Below, one piece after another: positions 1 through 4,363 of a stretch of DNA of 5,239 bases (positions within the stretch are counted from its first letter, which is position 1; the number at the start of each line of letters is the position of its first letter). The notes below the pieces were generated by a model. That model saw only the letters and a list, made by a program, of their open reading frames with translations. It made no database searches and was not told the DNA's origin. The stretch spans positions 677 to 5,915 of the forward strand of contig PXTV01000169.1 of the NCBI GenBank assembly GCA_003022985.1. The letters are read 5' to 3'. This stretch comes from Bacteroidetes bacterium SW_11_45_7 (GTDB lineage Bacteria > Bacteroidota > Bacteroidia > Chitinophagales > SW-11-45-7). The translations under genes were made by a program, and so were the position numbers.

Positions 1-941
1 ATCGTCATATCGAGCGATGTGTTGGGCGCCAACTCAACGAGGATCTCCACGTGCTCAGCCGTGTTGTCAATCACGCGCTTGATCTTGATCTTGCCCTTGT
101 CGTTGGCTTTGACGATGGAGTCGATCAAGCTATGGGTTGTTGTGCCGTACGGCACATCTTTGATGATGAGTGTTTTCTTGTCCTGCACTTCAATGCGGCA
201 GCGAAGCCGGATGCGACCGCCTCTTTGGCCGCGGTTATACTCGTTGAAATCGGCCAGGCCACCTGTGGGAAAGTCGGGCAGGATGCGCGTTTCTTTGCCC
301 TGGAGGATATCGATCGATGCATCGATCAGCTCGTTGAAATTGTGGGGCATGATCTTGGTGGACAGCCCCACAGCAATCCCTTCTATGCCTTGGGCGAGCA
401 ACAGCGGGAACTTGACAGGCAGTGCTACCGGCTCTTTCTTGCGGCCGTCATAAGAAAGCTCCCACTCGGTGATGTCCGGATTGAACGCTACTTCGCGCGC
501 AAATTGCGTGAGACGAGCTTCAATGTAACGCGGTGCAGCAGCGCTGTCGCCCGTTCTAATATCGCCCCAATTCCCCTGCGTTTCAATCAACAGCTCCTTT
601 TGCCCCAGGTTGACAAGCGCGTCCGCAATGGCTGCATCCCCGTGCGGGTGGTACTGCATGGTGTAGCCGATGATGTTGGCCACCTTGTGGAAGCGGCCGT
701 CATCGATCTGCTTCATGGCGTGGAGAATCCTGCGCTGGACGGGCTTCAAACCATCCTGAAGGGACGGCACGGCCCGCTCCAGGATCACGTACGATGCGTA
801 ATCCAGGAACCAGTTCTCGTACATGCCCGAGACGGGCGTCACATGCACGCGCTCATCGCCATTGGCCGAACCGGCCTCGGGTGTCTCGTCTGGTTGTTCG
901 TGCTCCTCTTGATTCTCTTCGTTCTTTTCTTCGTCTGCCAT
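1..941 (-). CDS. parC: DNA topoisomerase IV subunit A, N-terminal part (3' end cut by window edge)
   Basis: Reading the minus strand from the ATG at 941-939 gives an uninterrupted 313-codon frame running off the left edge; the plus-strand frames over it are shadows. ParC is the DNA-cleaving subunit that pairs with ParE to unlink daughter chromosomes using ATP. Residues 1-30 are an acidic, variable tail. The conserved breakage-reunion domain starts near residue 40 (MYENWFLDYASYV). The quinolone-resistance region is HPHGDAAIADALV (98-110), and the catalytic tyrosine is Y139 in AAPRYIEARL, with R138 beside it. VGLSTKIMPHNF lies at 191-202. The pattern GQKELL...TQGNWGDI matches Bacteroidota ParC rather than GyrA. 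The position equivalent to E. coli GyrA Ser83 is Ala (A103), which I believe is usual for this subfamily. No Shine-Dalgarno sequence is visible, as is common in the phylum. parE is not directly upstream. Base composition is visibly more GC-rich than in the genes to the right. Confidence 0.95.
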   Translation of the reverse strand, partial: MADEEKNEENQEEHEQPDETPEAGSANGDERVHVTPVSGMYENWFLDYASYVILERAVPSLQDGLKPVQRRILHAMKQIDDGRFHKVANIIGYTMQYHPHGDAAIADALVNLGQKELLIETQGNWGDIRTGDSAAAPRYIEARLTQFAREVAFNPDITEWELSYDGRKKEPVALPVKFPLLLAQGIEGIAVGLSTKIMPHNFNELIDASIDILQGKETRILPDFPTGGLADFNEYNRGQRGGRIRLRCRIEVQDKKTLIIKDVPYGTTTHSLIDSIVKANDKGKIKIKRVIDNTAEHVEILVELAPNTSLDMT

Positions 942-999
942 GGGGGTGTTTGGGAAATTCAGGTAATTGGTAACTAACGTGATAGAATTGTTCGTTGAC

Positions 1000-1030
1000 C
1001 AAAGTTGAACATTTCTGTGTTCATCGCCAA
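1000..1030 (-). promoter_or_regulatory. candidate Bacteroidota-type promoter for parC
   Basis: On the minus strand, TTG (1030-1028) is followed after 20 bases by CAACTTTG (1007-1000). This is one mismatch from the -7 element TAnnTTTG used by the Bacteroidota primary sigma factor, and the spacing fits. Transcription would start near 993-996, about 50 bases before the parC ATG. It is a motif match only; short AT-rich motifs like this arise by chance. Confidence 0.35.
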
Positions 1031-1041
1031 TGATTTTGCCA

Positions 1042-1064
1042 CTCCCGATGCTTGACATCGGGAG
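1042..1064. repeat. perfect 9-bp inverted repeat upstream of parC
   Basis: The arms CTCCCGATG (1042-1050) and CATCGGGAG (1056-1064) are exact complements around the 5-base loop CTTGA. Neither strand has a T-run after the stem, so it is not a classic intrinsic terminator. It lies just upstream of the candidate parC promoter and could be an operator or a dispersed palindrome. The rest of 942-1198 shows no coding sequence. It does contain CCTCTAACCCC near 1105-1115, an inverted match to the GGGAGTTAGAGG core of the repeats to the right. Confidence 0.6.
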
Positions 1065-1198
1065 GCACAAAGAGAAGTTGATTGTCAAGCACTTGTAATG
1101 CGCACCTCTAACCCCTAAGGGCCAACAAACGCGCCTTTCTGCACGGGTGGCCTGTGGTTTTACTGGTGGCGGAACTCTTGATTGGCAGTGCGAGTGCA

Positions 1199-1287
1199 GC
1201 GCCAGCCACTCAAAGGTTTATGAAGCAAACGAAATTCAGGGGCAAGCATAGAACGAAGAAGGTGGTTAGTGTTTACACCAACCAAGG
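1199..1287 (-). repeat. dispersed gene-end repeat, copy 1 (degenerate)
   Basis: This copy shares CGCCAGCCAC (1200-1209) exactly with copy 2 (2761-2770). ATGAAGCAAACGAAA (1220-1234) differs by one base from copy 2 at 2794-2808. It ends in the TTGGT/ACCAA-type hairpin also found at the end of copy 4, followed by the same GGCG. The palindromic partner of CGCCAGCCAC seen in copy 2 is lost here. It lies just after the stop codon of the small exported protein gene, in the same orientation as the other copies. Confidence 0.55.
1263..1284 (-). terminator. hairpin after the small exported protein gene, possible terminator
   Basis: As minus-strand RNA the arms UGGUUGGUG and CACUAACCA pair over 9 bp with one G-U wobble around a 4-base loop; on the plus strand the same spot is an A-C mismatch. 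The stem begins about 13 bases after the stop codon at 1298-1300. It is followed on the minus strand by CCTTCTTCGTTCT, which is T-rich but not a clean T-tract. It may end transcription or protect the mRNA 3' end. Confidence 0.4.
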
Positions 1288-1297
1288 CGCCAAACGA

Positions 1298-1639
1298 TTA
1301 ATTGGTTAGCAGATACGTTGAATATTTCGAACAAGCTTGTGCCGTTGCTGAAGTCATTTGCTCAACTTGATAGCCTTTTTGTTTTAATGAGCGTATCTTG
1401 GTTGCAAGCTTAGGTAGAATGTCACCTTTAAAGGCCTTTGTATTATCCATCTCAATTTCTTCAATGACTTCGTCATTTTTTATGACAACAATGCCTGACT
1501 TTGTCCCAAAACAGCCTTTTTTGACCTCAGTTACACGTAAGATGATGACATCATCCGGCTTTTCATAGGCCGAGAGGTCATTGCAAAACAGAAATGTAAA
1601 GACACTGATCGACAGGAATAAAATAATACTTTTCATCAT
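1298..1639 (-). CDS. small exported protein of unknown function
   Basis: This 113-residue protein begins MMKSIILFLSISVFTFLF: a short basic start, a hydrophobic core, then a likely signal peptidase site after LSA (residue 24), leaving a mature part of about 89 residues in the periplasm or outside. C19 lies in the signal region but lacks a proper lipobox, so a lipoprotein is unlikely. The mature part has two cysteines (C43 in KKGCFG and C103 in AQACSK) that could form a disulfide. The order is a strand-like VIILRVTEVKK, a second strand-like GIVVIKNDEVIEEIEM, a helix-like LATKIRSLKQKGYQVEQM, then a final YLLTN. This resembles small Bacteroidota proteins with a 'loop, GY/GW, V-x-x-x-T, YLL' ending (DUF4177-like), an impression not tested by search. 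Two adjacent ATGs (1639 and 1636) could both serve as start. It is alone in its transcription unit. Possible alternative: an immunity or small stress protein. Confidence 0.7.
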   Translation of the reverse strand: MMKSIILFLSISVFTFLFCNDLSAYEKPDDVIILRVTEVKKGCFGTKSGIVVIKNDEVIEEIEMDNTKAFKGDILPKLATKIRSLKQKGYQVEQMTSATAQACSKYSTYLLTN

Positions 1640-1664
1640 GTAGCGTTTATTGATCTGTTCAAGA

Positions 1665-1672
1665 CAAAATTA
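1665..1672 (-). promoter_or_regulatory. candidate -7 element for the small exported protein gene
   Basis: TAATTTTG on the minus strand matches TAnnTTTG exactly and sits 26 bases before the ATG, giving a leader of about 20 bases. No convincing TTG lies at the expected distance upstream, and the surroundings are AT-rich, so a chance match is possible. Between here and 1831 I see no gene. TTTTGGTGGTGTCCTCAC at 1735-1752 resembles half of the 4296-4321 hairpin in reverse orientation. Confidence 0.3.
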
Positions 1673-1831
1673 ATCAAAATTTGCAAATAATAATATTGGA
1701 GCAAGAGAGGTAGATTTCCCAGGAAGCCCTATGCTTTTGGTGGTGTCCTCACGAACAAACGTGCGATTGGTCCACTTGTTAATCTTGTAGAATGAGCTTG
1801 CTTTGCTTGTTCATGTATAGAAAAGATGCTG

Positions 1832-1883
1832 GTTGGTATCCCACCAACACAGAAGCTATAGCGCTACAAATTCACGTGTGCTT
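1832..1883. repeat. TTGGT/ACCAA hairpin plus CACGTGTGCTT block, copy 1
   Basis: GTTGGT (1832-1837) and ACCAAC (1843-1848) form a 6-bp hairpin around ATCCC. An ACAG-AAGC block follows, and then CACGTGTGCTT (1873-1883). The same order recurs at 4109-4170 (TTGGT, ATCCCC, ACCAA; ACAGC; CACGTGTGCTT). The two stretches therefore look like relics of one repeated element. No coding sequence is visible here. Confidence 0.5.
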
Positions 1884-1917
1884 TCGGTTCTCCTTGTGGT
1901 CGTGGAAGCTTGCCTGT

Positions 1918-1974
1918 CTATAGGTTGGCGGGCAAGCAGCCATACCGAAGGGGTGAGAGGCTTATAGCGAAATA
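1918..1974 (+). repeat. 57-base direct repeat A, copy 1
   Basis: This stretch is identical over all 57 bases to 2260-2316. Its ends are nearly self-complementary (CTATAGG near the start, CTTATAG near the end), and AGCC/GGCT can pair inside, so it can fold into a branched hairpin. No known element is recognised. Exact identity between two copies 342 bases apart, next to diverged sequence, points to recent duplication, gene conversion or strong constraint. Confidence 0.85.
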
Positions 1975-2069
1975 CCGGTTTTTATAAACCTTTGATGCCT
2001 TCGGCATCAAATAGCCGCCAGTGGCGATAGGGATTTAATCAGGTTAAAGTCTTTCGGACTTCCTAACCT
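1975..2069 (+). repeat. repeat B, copy 1, with two hairpins
   Basis: Positions 1994-2042 match 2481-2529 at 48 of 49 bases (one G/A difference). The shared start CCGGTTTnTATAAACC matches 2443-2458. A 9-bp hairpin, TTTGATGCC / GGCATCAAA with loop TTC, spans 1991-2011. A second stem follows: AGGTTA+AAGTC (2041-2051) pairs with GACTT+TAACCT (2057-2069) around TTTCG, with a CC bulge. The arms of this second stem differ from those in copy 2 yet stay complementary. Repeat A directly precedes it with no spacer. Confidence 0.75.
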
Positions 2070-2089
2070 CATATGGCCCGCTTGGTACC

Positions 2090-2190
2090 GATCTCCGAGG
2101 AGATCAACTTGCCACTTGGCTGGGAGGCACGAATAACACTGTTCCCATAGGCATCCGGAACGCCATGCGGTGTTGCAGGAAGTGGAAGTT
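2090..2190 (+). other. nested stem-loop, candidate structured RNA or DNA element
   Basis: A 7-bp hairpin (GATCTCC 2090-2096 with GGAGATC 2099-2105) is followed at once by a long nested fold. AACTTGCCACTT (2106-2117) pairs with AAGTGGAAGTT (2180-2190) over 11 bp with one bulged G. Inside it AACAC (2135-2139) pairs with GTGTT (2170-2174). Inside that GTTCC (2141-2145) pairs with GGAAC (2157-2161). Three correctly nested helices in 85 bases suggest a functional fold. I recognise no Rfam family, and the transcribed strand is unknown. The frames crossing it show no protein-like features. Confidence 0.45.
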
Positions 2191-2259
2191 GTAGTGACAA
2201 TCTTGAACTGCACCGATCTACTATTTAAATGAAGGTACCATTTTGTGTACACACGGTAG

Positions 2260-2316
2260 CTATAGGTTGGCGGGCAAGCAGCCATACCGAAGGGGTGAGA
2301 GGCTTATAGCGAAATA
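2260..2316 (+). repeat. 57-base direct repeat A, copy 2
   Basis: Identical to 1918-1974. One base upstream, the terminal stem is longer than in copy 1: GCTATAGG (2259-2266) pairs with CTTATAGC (2303-2310) with one G-T wobble. Unlike copy 1, repeat B does not follow directly: 126 extra bases intervene. Confidence 0.85.
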
Positions 2317-2442
2317 TCGAAACATATACCGCGACACCGAAGGTGTCGAACATGCAGCTGAGCTTCTAATTTTGGAACCATTTGGATTTGTACGCCCAGG
2401 TGTGTTGTTCGATCCCTTTGGGATCGCTTTTATTCATTTTGT
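2317..2442 (+). other. 126-base segment present only in the second A-B unit
   Basis: Copy 1 runs straight from repeat A into CCGGTTT, whereas here 126 bases separate them. The segment carries two perfect 7-bp hairpins with 3-base loops: CGACACC / GGTGTCG with GAA (2332-2348) and CGATCCC / GGGATCG with TTT (2410-2426). It has no terminal repeats or target duplication that I can see. Deletion from copy 1 is therefore as likely as insertion into copy 2. A frame runs across it but shows no recognisable protein. Confidence 0.6.
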
Positions 2443-2560
2443 CCGGTTTCTATAAACCCCTGCCTGACGTAGGCAGGTGCGATGCCTTCGGCATCAAATA
2501 GCCGCCAGTGGCAATAGGGATTTAATCAGTTGAGGTCCTTCGGACTTCCTGGCCTCAATT
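2443..2560 (+). repeat. repeat B, copy 2, with extra hairpin
   Basis: It starts with the shared CCGGTTT. An extra hairpin follows that copy 1 lacks (CCTGCCT 2459-2465 with AGGCAGG 2471-2477, loop GACGT). Then comes the 49-base block at 2481-2529 with its GATGCC-TTC-GGCATC hairpin. The final stem pairs AGTTGAGG (2528-2535) with CCTCAATT (2553-2560), with one G-T wobble, and has a TCC-TTC-GGA tip. The equivalent stem of copy 1 uses different bases in both arms, so pairing rather than sequence is kept. Confidence 0.7.
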
Positions 2561-2607
2561 GGTAATTGTGGAACTGATCTACGCAAGTTTAAATCTCGTG
2601 TAAGCGC

Positions 2608-2677
2608 AAAGCTTTGCTTCGCAGCTTTTCATCACTGGATTAGCTTTGCTAATCAATGGCATGAAGCGAAGCTTCAT
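2608..2677. repeat. cluster of three short-loop hairpins
   Basis: Three hairpins lie close together. The first is AAAGC-TT-TGC / GCA-GCTTT with loop TTC (2608-2628), overlapping the 12-base palindrome GCAAAGCTTTGC at 2606-2617. The second is GATTAGC / GCTAATC with loop TTT (2638-2654). The third is ATGAAGC / GCTTCAT with loop GAA (2661-2677). The stems share no sequence, but loop size and style match those at 1991-2011, 2332-2348, 2410-2426 and 2481-2495. Between 2678 and 2740 I see nothing recognisable. Confidence 0.6.
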
Positions 2678-2740
2678 AAATCAAGGGTCCAGCCGATGAT
2701 TGATACATCTGGGACGAAGCACATTTTTACAGATAAGAGC

Positions 2741-2869
2741 GGCAGGGAGTTAGAGGGAAGCGCCAGCCACGCACCGATTGACCATGTTCTTTAATGAAGC
2801 GAACGAAAGGGAGTGGCTTGCGTAGAATCAAAATGCTGGTTCTTTGGGATAATACAAGCCAAGGGGGAA
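2741..2869 (-). repeat. dispersed gene-end repeat, copy 2
   Basis: It carries the family core GGGAGTTAGAGG (2745-2756). It also has a palindrome whose arms CGCCAGCCAC (2761-2770) and GTGGCTTGCG (2813-2822) pair at 9 of 10 positions. The right end (2833-2869, TGCTGGTTCTTTGGG... to AAGCCAAGG) appears to be a decayed form of the TTGGT/ACCAA hairpin of copies 1 and 4. It ends about 9 bases from the stop codon of the PIN toxin gene and may shape the 3' end of that transcript. Confidence 0.55.
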
Positions 2870-2878
2870 AATAATGGC

Positions 2879-3286
2879 TTATTCTTCTATGAAATGAACA
2901 AACCCTTTCTTTTTCAAACCGTTTTTGAGCTCTTCATCTCTCGTCCACAGGTCATACCCCAATTCCAACGCTAAAGCAACAAATGGCGTGTCTTTTTCGT
3001 CTACATCATGACATAACCGGTAGGCCCCAATAAAATTGCCTGTAGAAATGTTCTCTTCGTTGATGAAGTGAATCCTGTTCAAAATTTTGAGGAGAAATTC
3101 TAATGTCTCTTCTTCCGAAGCTTTCGATTTCTTCAGAATACTCTCTTTGTGTTTGAAAATTTCCCCGATCAGAAAATTGGGCGTAAAAAAGAGGTCCTGA
3201 CTGTTCAGAATTCGATTTCTGGTTATGGACTCTCTCCCTCTCAGAGCTGAGAAGATGAGATTCGAATCGATGACAATCCTTTTCAT
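2879..3286 (-). CDS. PIN-domain ribonuclease, VapC-like toxin
   Basis: This 135-residue protein has the size and layout of a single PIN domain, a metal-dependent RNA-cleaving fold used by VapC-type toxins. The expected acidic residues are visible: D7 in IVIDSNLIFSAL, E42 in LIGEIFKH, D99 in EKDTPFVALAL, and D117 in LWTRDEEL. The order D...E...D-x-x-x-x-x-A-L...T-x-D-x-x-L is typical of the fold. Its ATG (3286-3284) overlaps the TGA of the upstream gene in an ATGA junction, so the two are almost certainly translated from one mRNA with coupled translation. Known relatives cut tRNA, rRNA or mRNA and slow growth until the antitoxin returns; the target here cannot be told from sequence. No terminator is clear beyond the stop; gene-end repeat copy 2 begins about 9 bases away. 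Base use is more AT-rich than parC, in keeping with mobility. Confidence 0.85.
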   Translation of the reverse strand: MKRIVIDSNLIFSALRGRESITRNRILNSQDLFFTPNFLIGEIFKHKESILKKSKASEEETLEFLLKILNRIHFINEENISTGNFIGAYRLCHDVDEKDTPFVALALELGYDLWTRDEELKNGLKKKGFVHFIEE

Positions 3287-3537
3287 TGCTCATCTTTGGG
3301 AATGAACCGGTCTTTATTGGTTTGCCACCACTCCTTCTTCATCTCTTCACCCAATTCCTCTATATCTTCACCAAAATCAACTTTCTCAGCCAGAGATTCA
3401 AGCCGCAGGTTATCGATGAATTGGAGGAGTGCTTCTTTGTTGATAGCGTCTTTGTCAATACTGACGATGAACTGGTCATCGGATGATTGAACTGTTACTT
3501 TTCGCATGGTATTCGGTTTTGCATTGTTTGTTATCAT
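3283..3537 (-). CDS. antitoxin candidate, partner of the PIN toxin
   Basis: This small (up to 84 residues), charged protein lies directly upstream of the PIN gene and overlaps it by 4 bases, the usual antitoxin-then-toxin order. I recognise no DNA-binding family (no clear AbrB, Phd, RHH or HTH pattern). The visible order is a strand-like KVTVQSSDDQFIVSIDK, a helix-like NKEALLQFIDNLRLESLAEKV, then an acidic stretch EDIEELGEEMKKEWW, a plausible flexible toxin-binding tail, and a polar end. Two starts are possible: ATG at 3537, or ATG at 3507 giving 74 residues (MRKVTVQSSDDQF). I favour 3507, because the extra ITNNAKPNT looks unstructured and a weak promoter-like AACGTTTG at 3546-3539 would start transcription near the first ATG. 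If it binds its own promoter, the site should lie within about 3505-3600. Identity as antitoxin rests on position and size. Confidence 0.7.
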   Translation of the reverse strand: MITNNAKPNTMRKVTVQSSDDQFIVSIDKDAINKEALLQFIDNLRLESLAEKVDFGEDIEELGEEMKKEWWQTNKDRFIPKDEQ

Positions 3538-3658
3538 TCAAACGTTCCAAGACATATGGAAGTTTCTTCTGTGAATGCGGCAAGCGTATAGGTCTTGTTG
3601 GTTTACACGATTACACTCTAATGTACGTCTTTGTTGGTGAGGATAGAAGCATGAGCAG

Positions 3659-3741
3659 ACGGGTTGCGCCAAACCCGTATGGTCGAAAAATGGAGCTGAG
3701 GATGTTGTCAACCCTACGGGATTTGTTCAACCCGTAGGGTT
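3659..3741. repeat. two related hairpins built on the same CCCGTA word
   Basis: The first hairpin pairs ACGGGTT (3659-3665) with AACCCGT (3672-3678) around GCGCCA. The second pairs AACCCTACGGG (3710-3720) perfectly over 11 bp with CCCGTAGGGTT (3731-3741) around a 10-base loop in which TTG and CAA can also pair. Arms of both share AACCCGTA, so alternative pairing between them is possible. Neither is followed by a T-run. They lie upstream of the toxin-antitoxin operon and far downstream of fic. The rest of 3538-3786 holds no credible gene; the frames there have no protein-like pattern. Confidence 0.6.
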
Positions 3742-3786
3742 TGGCAGTTCGCTTCACAGCAATGCGCGCCTGCGGTTCTCCCGCAT

Positions 3787-3915
3787 GCCTCGCCTAAGGG
3801 GAGGGTGGTGGATGGAGGGCGGCTGGGAGTTAGAGGCGTAGTGCCTGCCACTCACCGGTTGCCCATGATAGGCATGTTAAAGGGTTAGGCTGGCATTGAT
3901 GAGTAGTGTGTCCTG
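3787..3915 (-). repeat. dispersed gene-end repeat, copy 3 (pairs with copy 4)
   Basis: This stretch aligns without gaps to 4171-4299 over 129 bases with 18 differences (about 86% identity). Blocks GGTTGCCCATGATAGGC and TGGCATTGATGAGTAGTG are unchanged. The CCTCGCC-TAA hairpin has one arm change (GGGGAGG instead of GGCGAGG), and the outer GACACAC/GTGTGTC stem of copy 4 is lost on the left side. The terminal TTGGT/ACCAA hairpin is absent: the repeat stops at TCCTG, where a possible gene remnant begins. Confidence 0.8.
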
Positions 3916-3916
3916 A

Positions 3917-3988
3917 AAAGTATAAGAGCTCCTCTTTTGTGAAGGCCCCTTTTTCCTTAAATTTTTCGATTAGTTGATTCTCGATGAC
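3917..3988 (-). pseudogene. possible C-terminal remnant of a lost gene
   Basis: One minus-strand frame reads KVIENQLIEKFKEKGAF followed by TKEELLYF, a charged, helix-like, natural-looking protein segment unlike the rest of that frame. Immediately before it the frame is hydrophobic low-complexity (AT-rich DNA), and immediately after it the frame runs into repeat copy 3. It could be the tail of a gene whose front was deleted, or chance in AT-rich DNA. The family is not recognised. The surrounding 3989-4108 is AT-rich with short T and A runs and no gene. Confidence 0.2.
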
Positions 3989-4108
3989 CTTTAGCAATAG
4001 CAACCCAATTTTCACTAATAATAACAAAATGTGGCTAATTTTGGAAACCAAAAAAATGCCACTAAAATTGAAAAGTGGTAAAATTTGGAAATAGCATCTA
4101 CACCTTTG

Positions 4109-4321
4109 TTGGTATCCCCACCAAAAACGATGGATTGGCATGATACACAGCTTCGCACCCACGTGTGCTTGCCTCGCCTAAGGCGAGGGTGGTGGATGGC
4201 TGGTGGCCGGGAGTTAGACACACAGCGCCCGCCAACCAACGGTTGCCCATGATAGGCGTGAGAAAGGGTTTGGCTGGCATTGATGAGTAGTGTGTCCTGG
4301 TTGGTGAGGACACCAACCAGG
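4109..4321 (-). repeat. composite palindromic element bounded by TTGGT/ACCAA hairpins (contains gene-end repeat copy 4)
   Basis: The 213-base stretch is framed by two related hairpins: TTGGT/ACCAA at 4109-4124 and the stronger one at 4296-4321. Between them lie CACGTGTGCTT (4160-4170, also at 1873), the CCTCGCC-TAA-GGCGAGG hairpin (4172-4188) and GGGAGTTAGAC. Then comes a large palindrome whose outer arms GACACAC (4217-4223) and GTGTGTC (4290-4296) pair perfectly and whose inner arms GCCCGCCAA (4227-4235) and TTGGCTGGC (4270-4278) pair at 8 of 9. It encodes no protein. It resembles a non-autonomous palindromic element (MITE- or BIME-like), but no target duplication is evident. Confidence 0.55.
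4296..4321 (-). terminator. strong 11-bp hairpin after fic, possible transcript end
   Basis: CCTGGTTGGTG (4296-4306) and CACCAACCAGG (4311-4321) pair perfectly around AGGA. The hairpin lies 42 bases beyond the fic stop codon on the minus strand. No T-tract follows on either strand, so classic intrinsic termination is doubtful. A role in mRNA 3' end protection, or as the boundary of the composite repeat, is as likely. Confidence 0.4.
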
Positions 4322-4363
4322 GCGAAATAGCTATCGGAACAGAGCTAAAAATCGCAAGAAGGA

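Noticed and set aside
51..977. Long plus-strand frame over the left edge (308 codons)
   Set aside because: It is the antisense shadow of parC. The minus-strand frame has full family motifs including the catalytic tyrosine, while the plus frame has none.
2259..2310. tRNA-like fold in repeat A
   Set aside because: The ends pair over 8 bases, but the length, the lack of D- and T-arm consensus (no GGTTCGAATCC-type arm) and the absence of an anticodon stem rule out a tRNA.
2007..2455. Frames over the structured repeat region (2007-2285 minus, 2243-2455 plus)
   Set aside because: Both run through the exact repeat and hairpin arms and have odd composition. They show no protein-like pattern and no neighbouring signals.
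1918..2677. CRISPR array
   Set aside because: There are only two copies of each repeat, with unequal spacers and no regular repeat-spacer period. The hairpin stems are unrelated to each other, and no cas gene is present.
4171..4299. Integron attC sites (GTTAGAC at 4214-4220 fits GTTRRRY, and the layout is cassette-like)
   Set aside because: No matching RYYYAAC partner lies at the usual distance on either side. Copies 2 and 3 have GTTAGAG, which breaks the consensus, and no integron integrase is in the window. The layout is kept as a finding without the attC label.
3830..4316. Minus-strand frames over the composite repeat (3830-4162, 4015-4239, 4098-4316)
   Set aside because: They translate palindromic repeat DNA and AT-rich spacer. 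Only the short 3917-3988 piece looks protein-like, and it is listed separately with low confidence.
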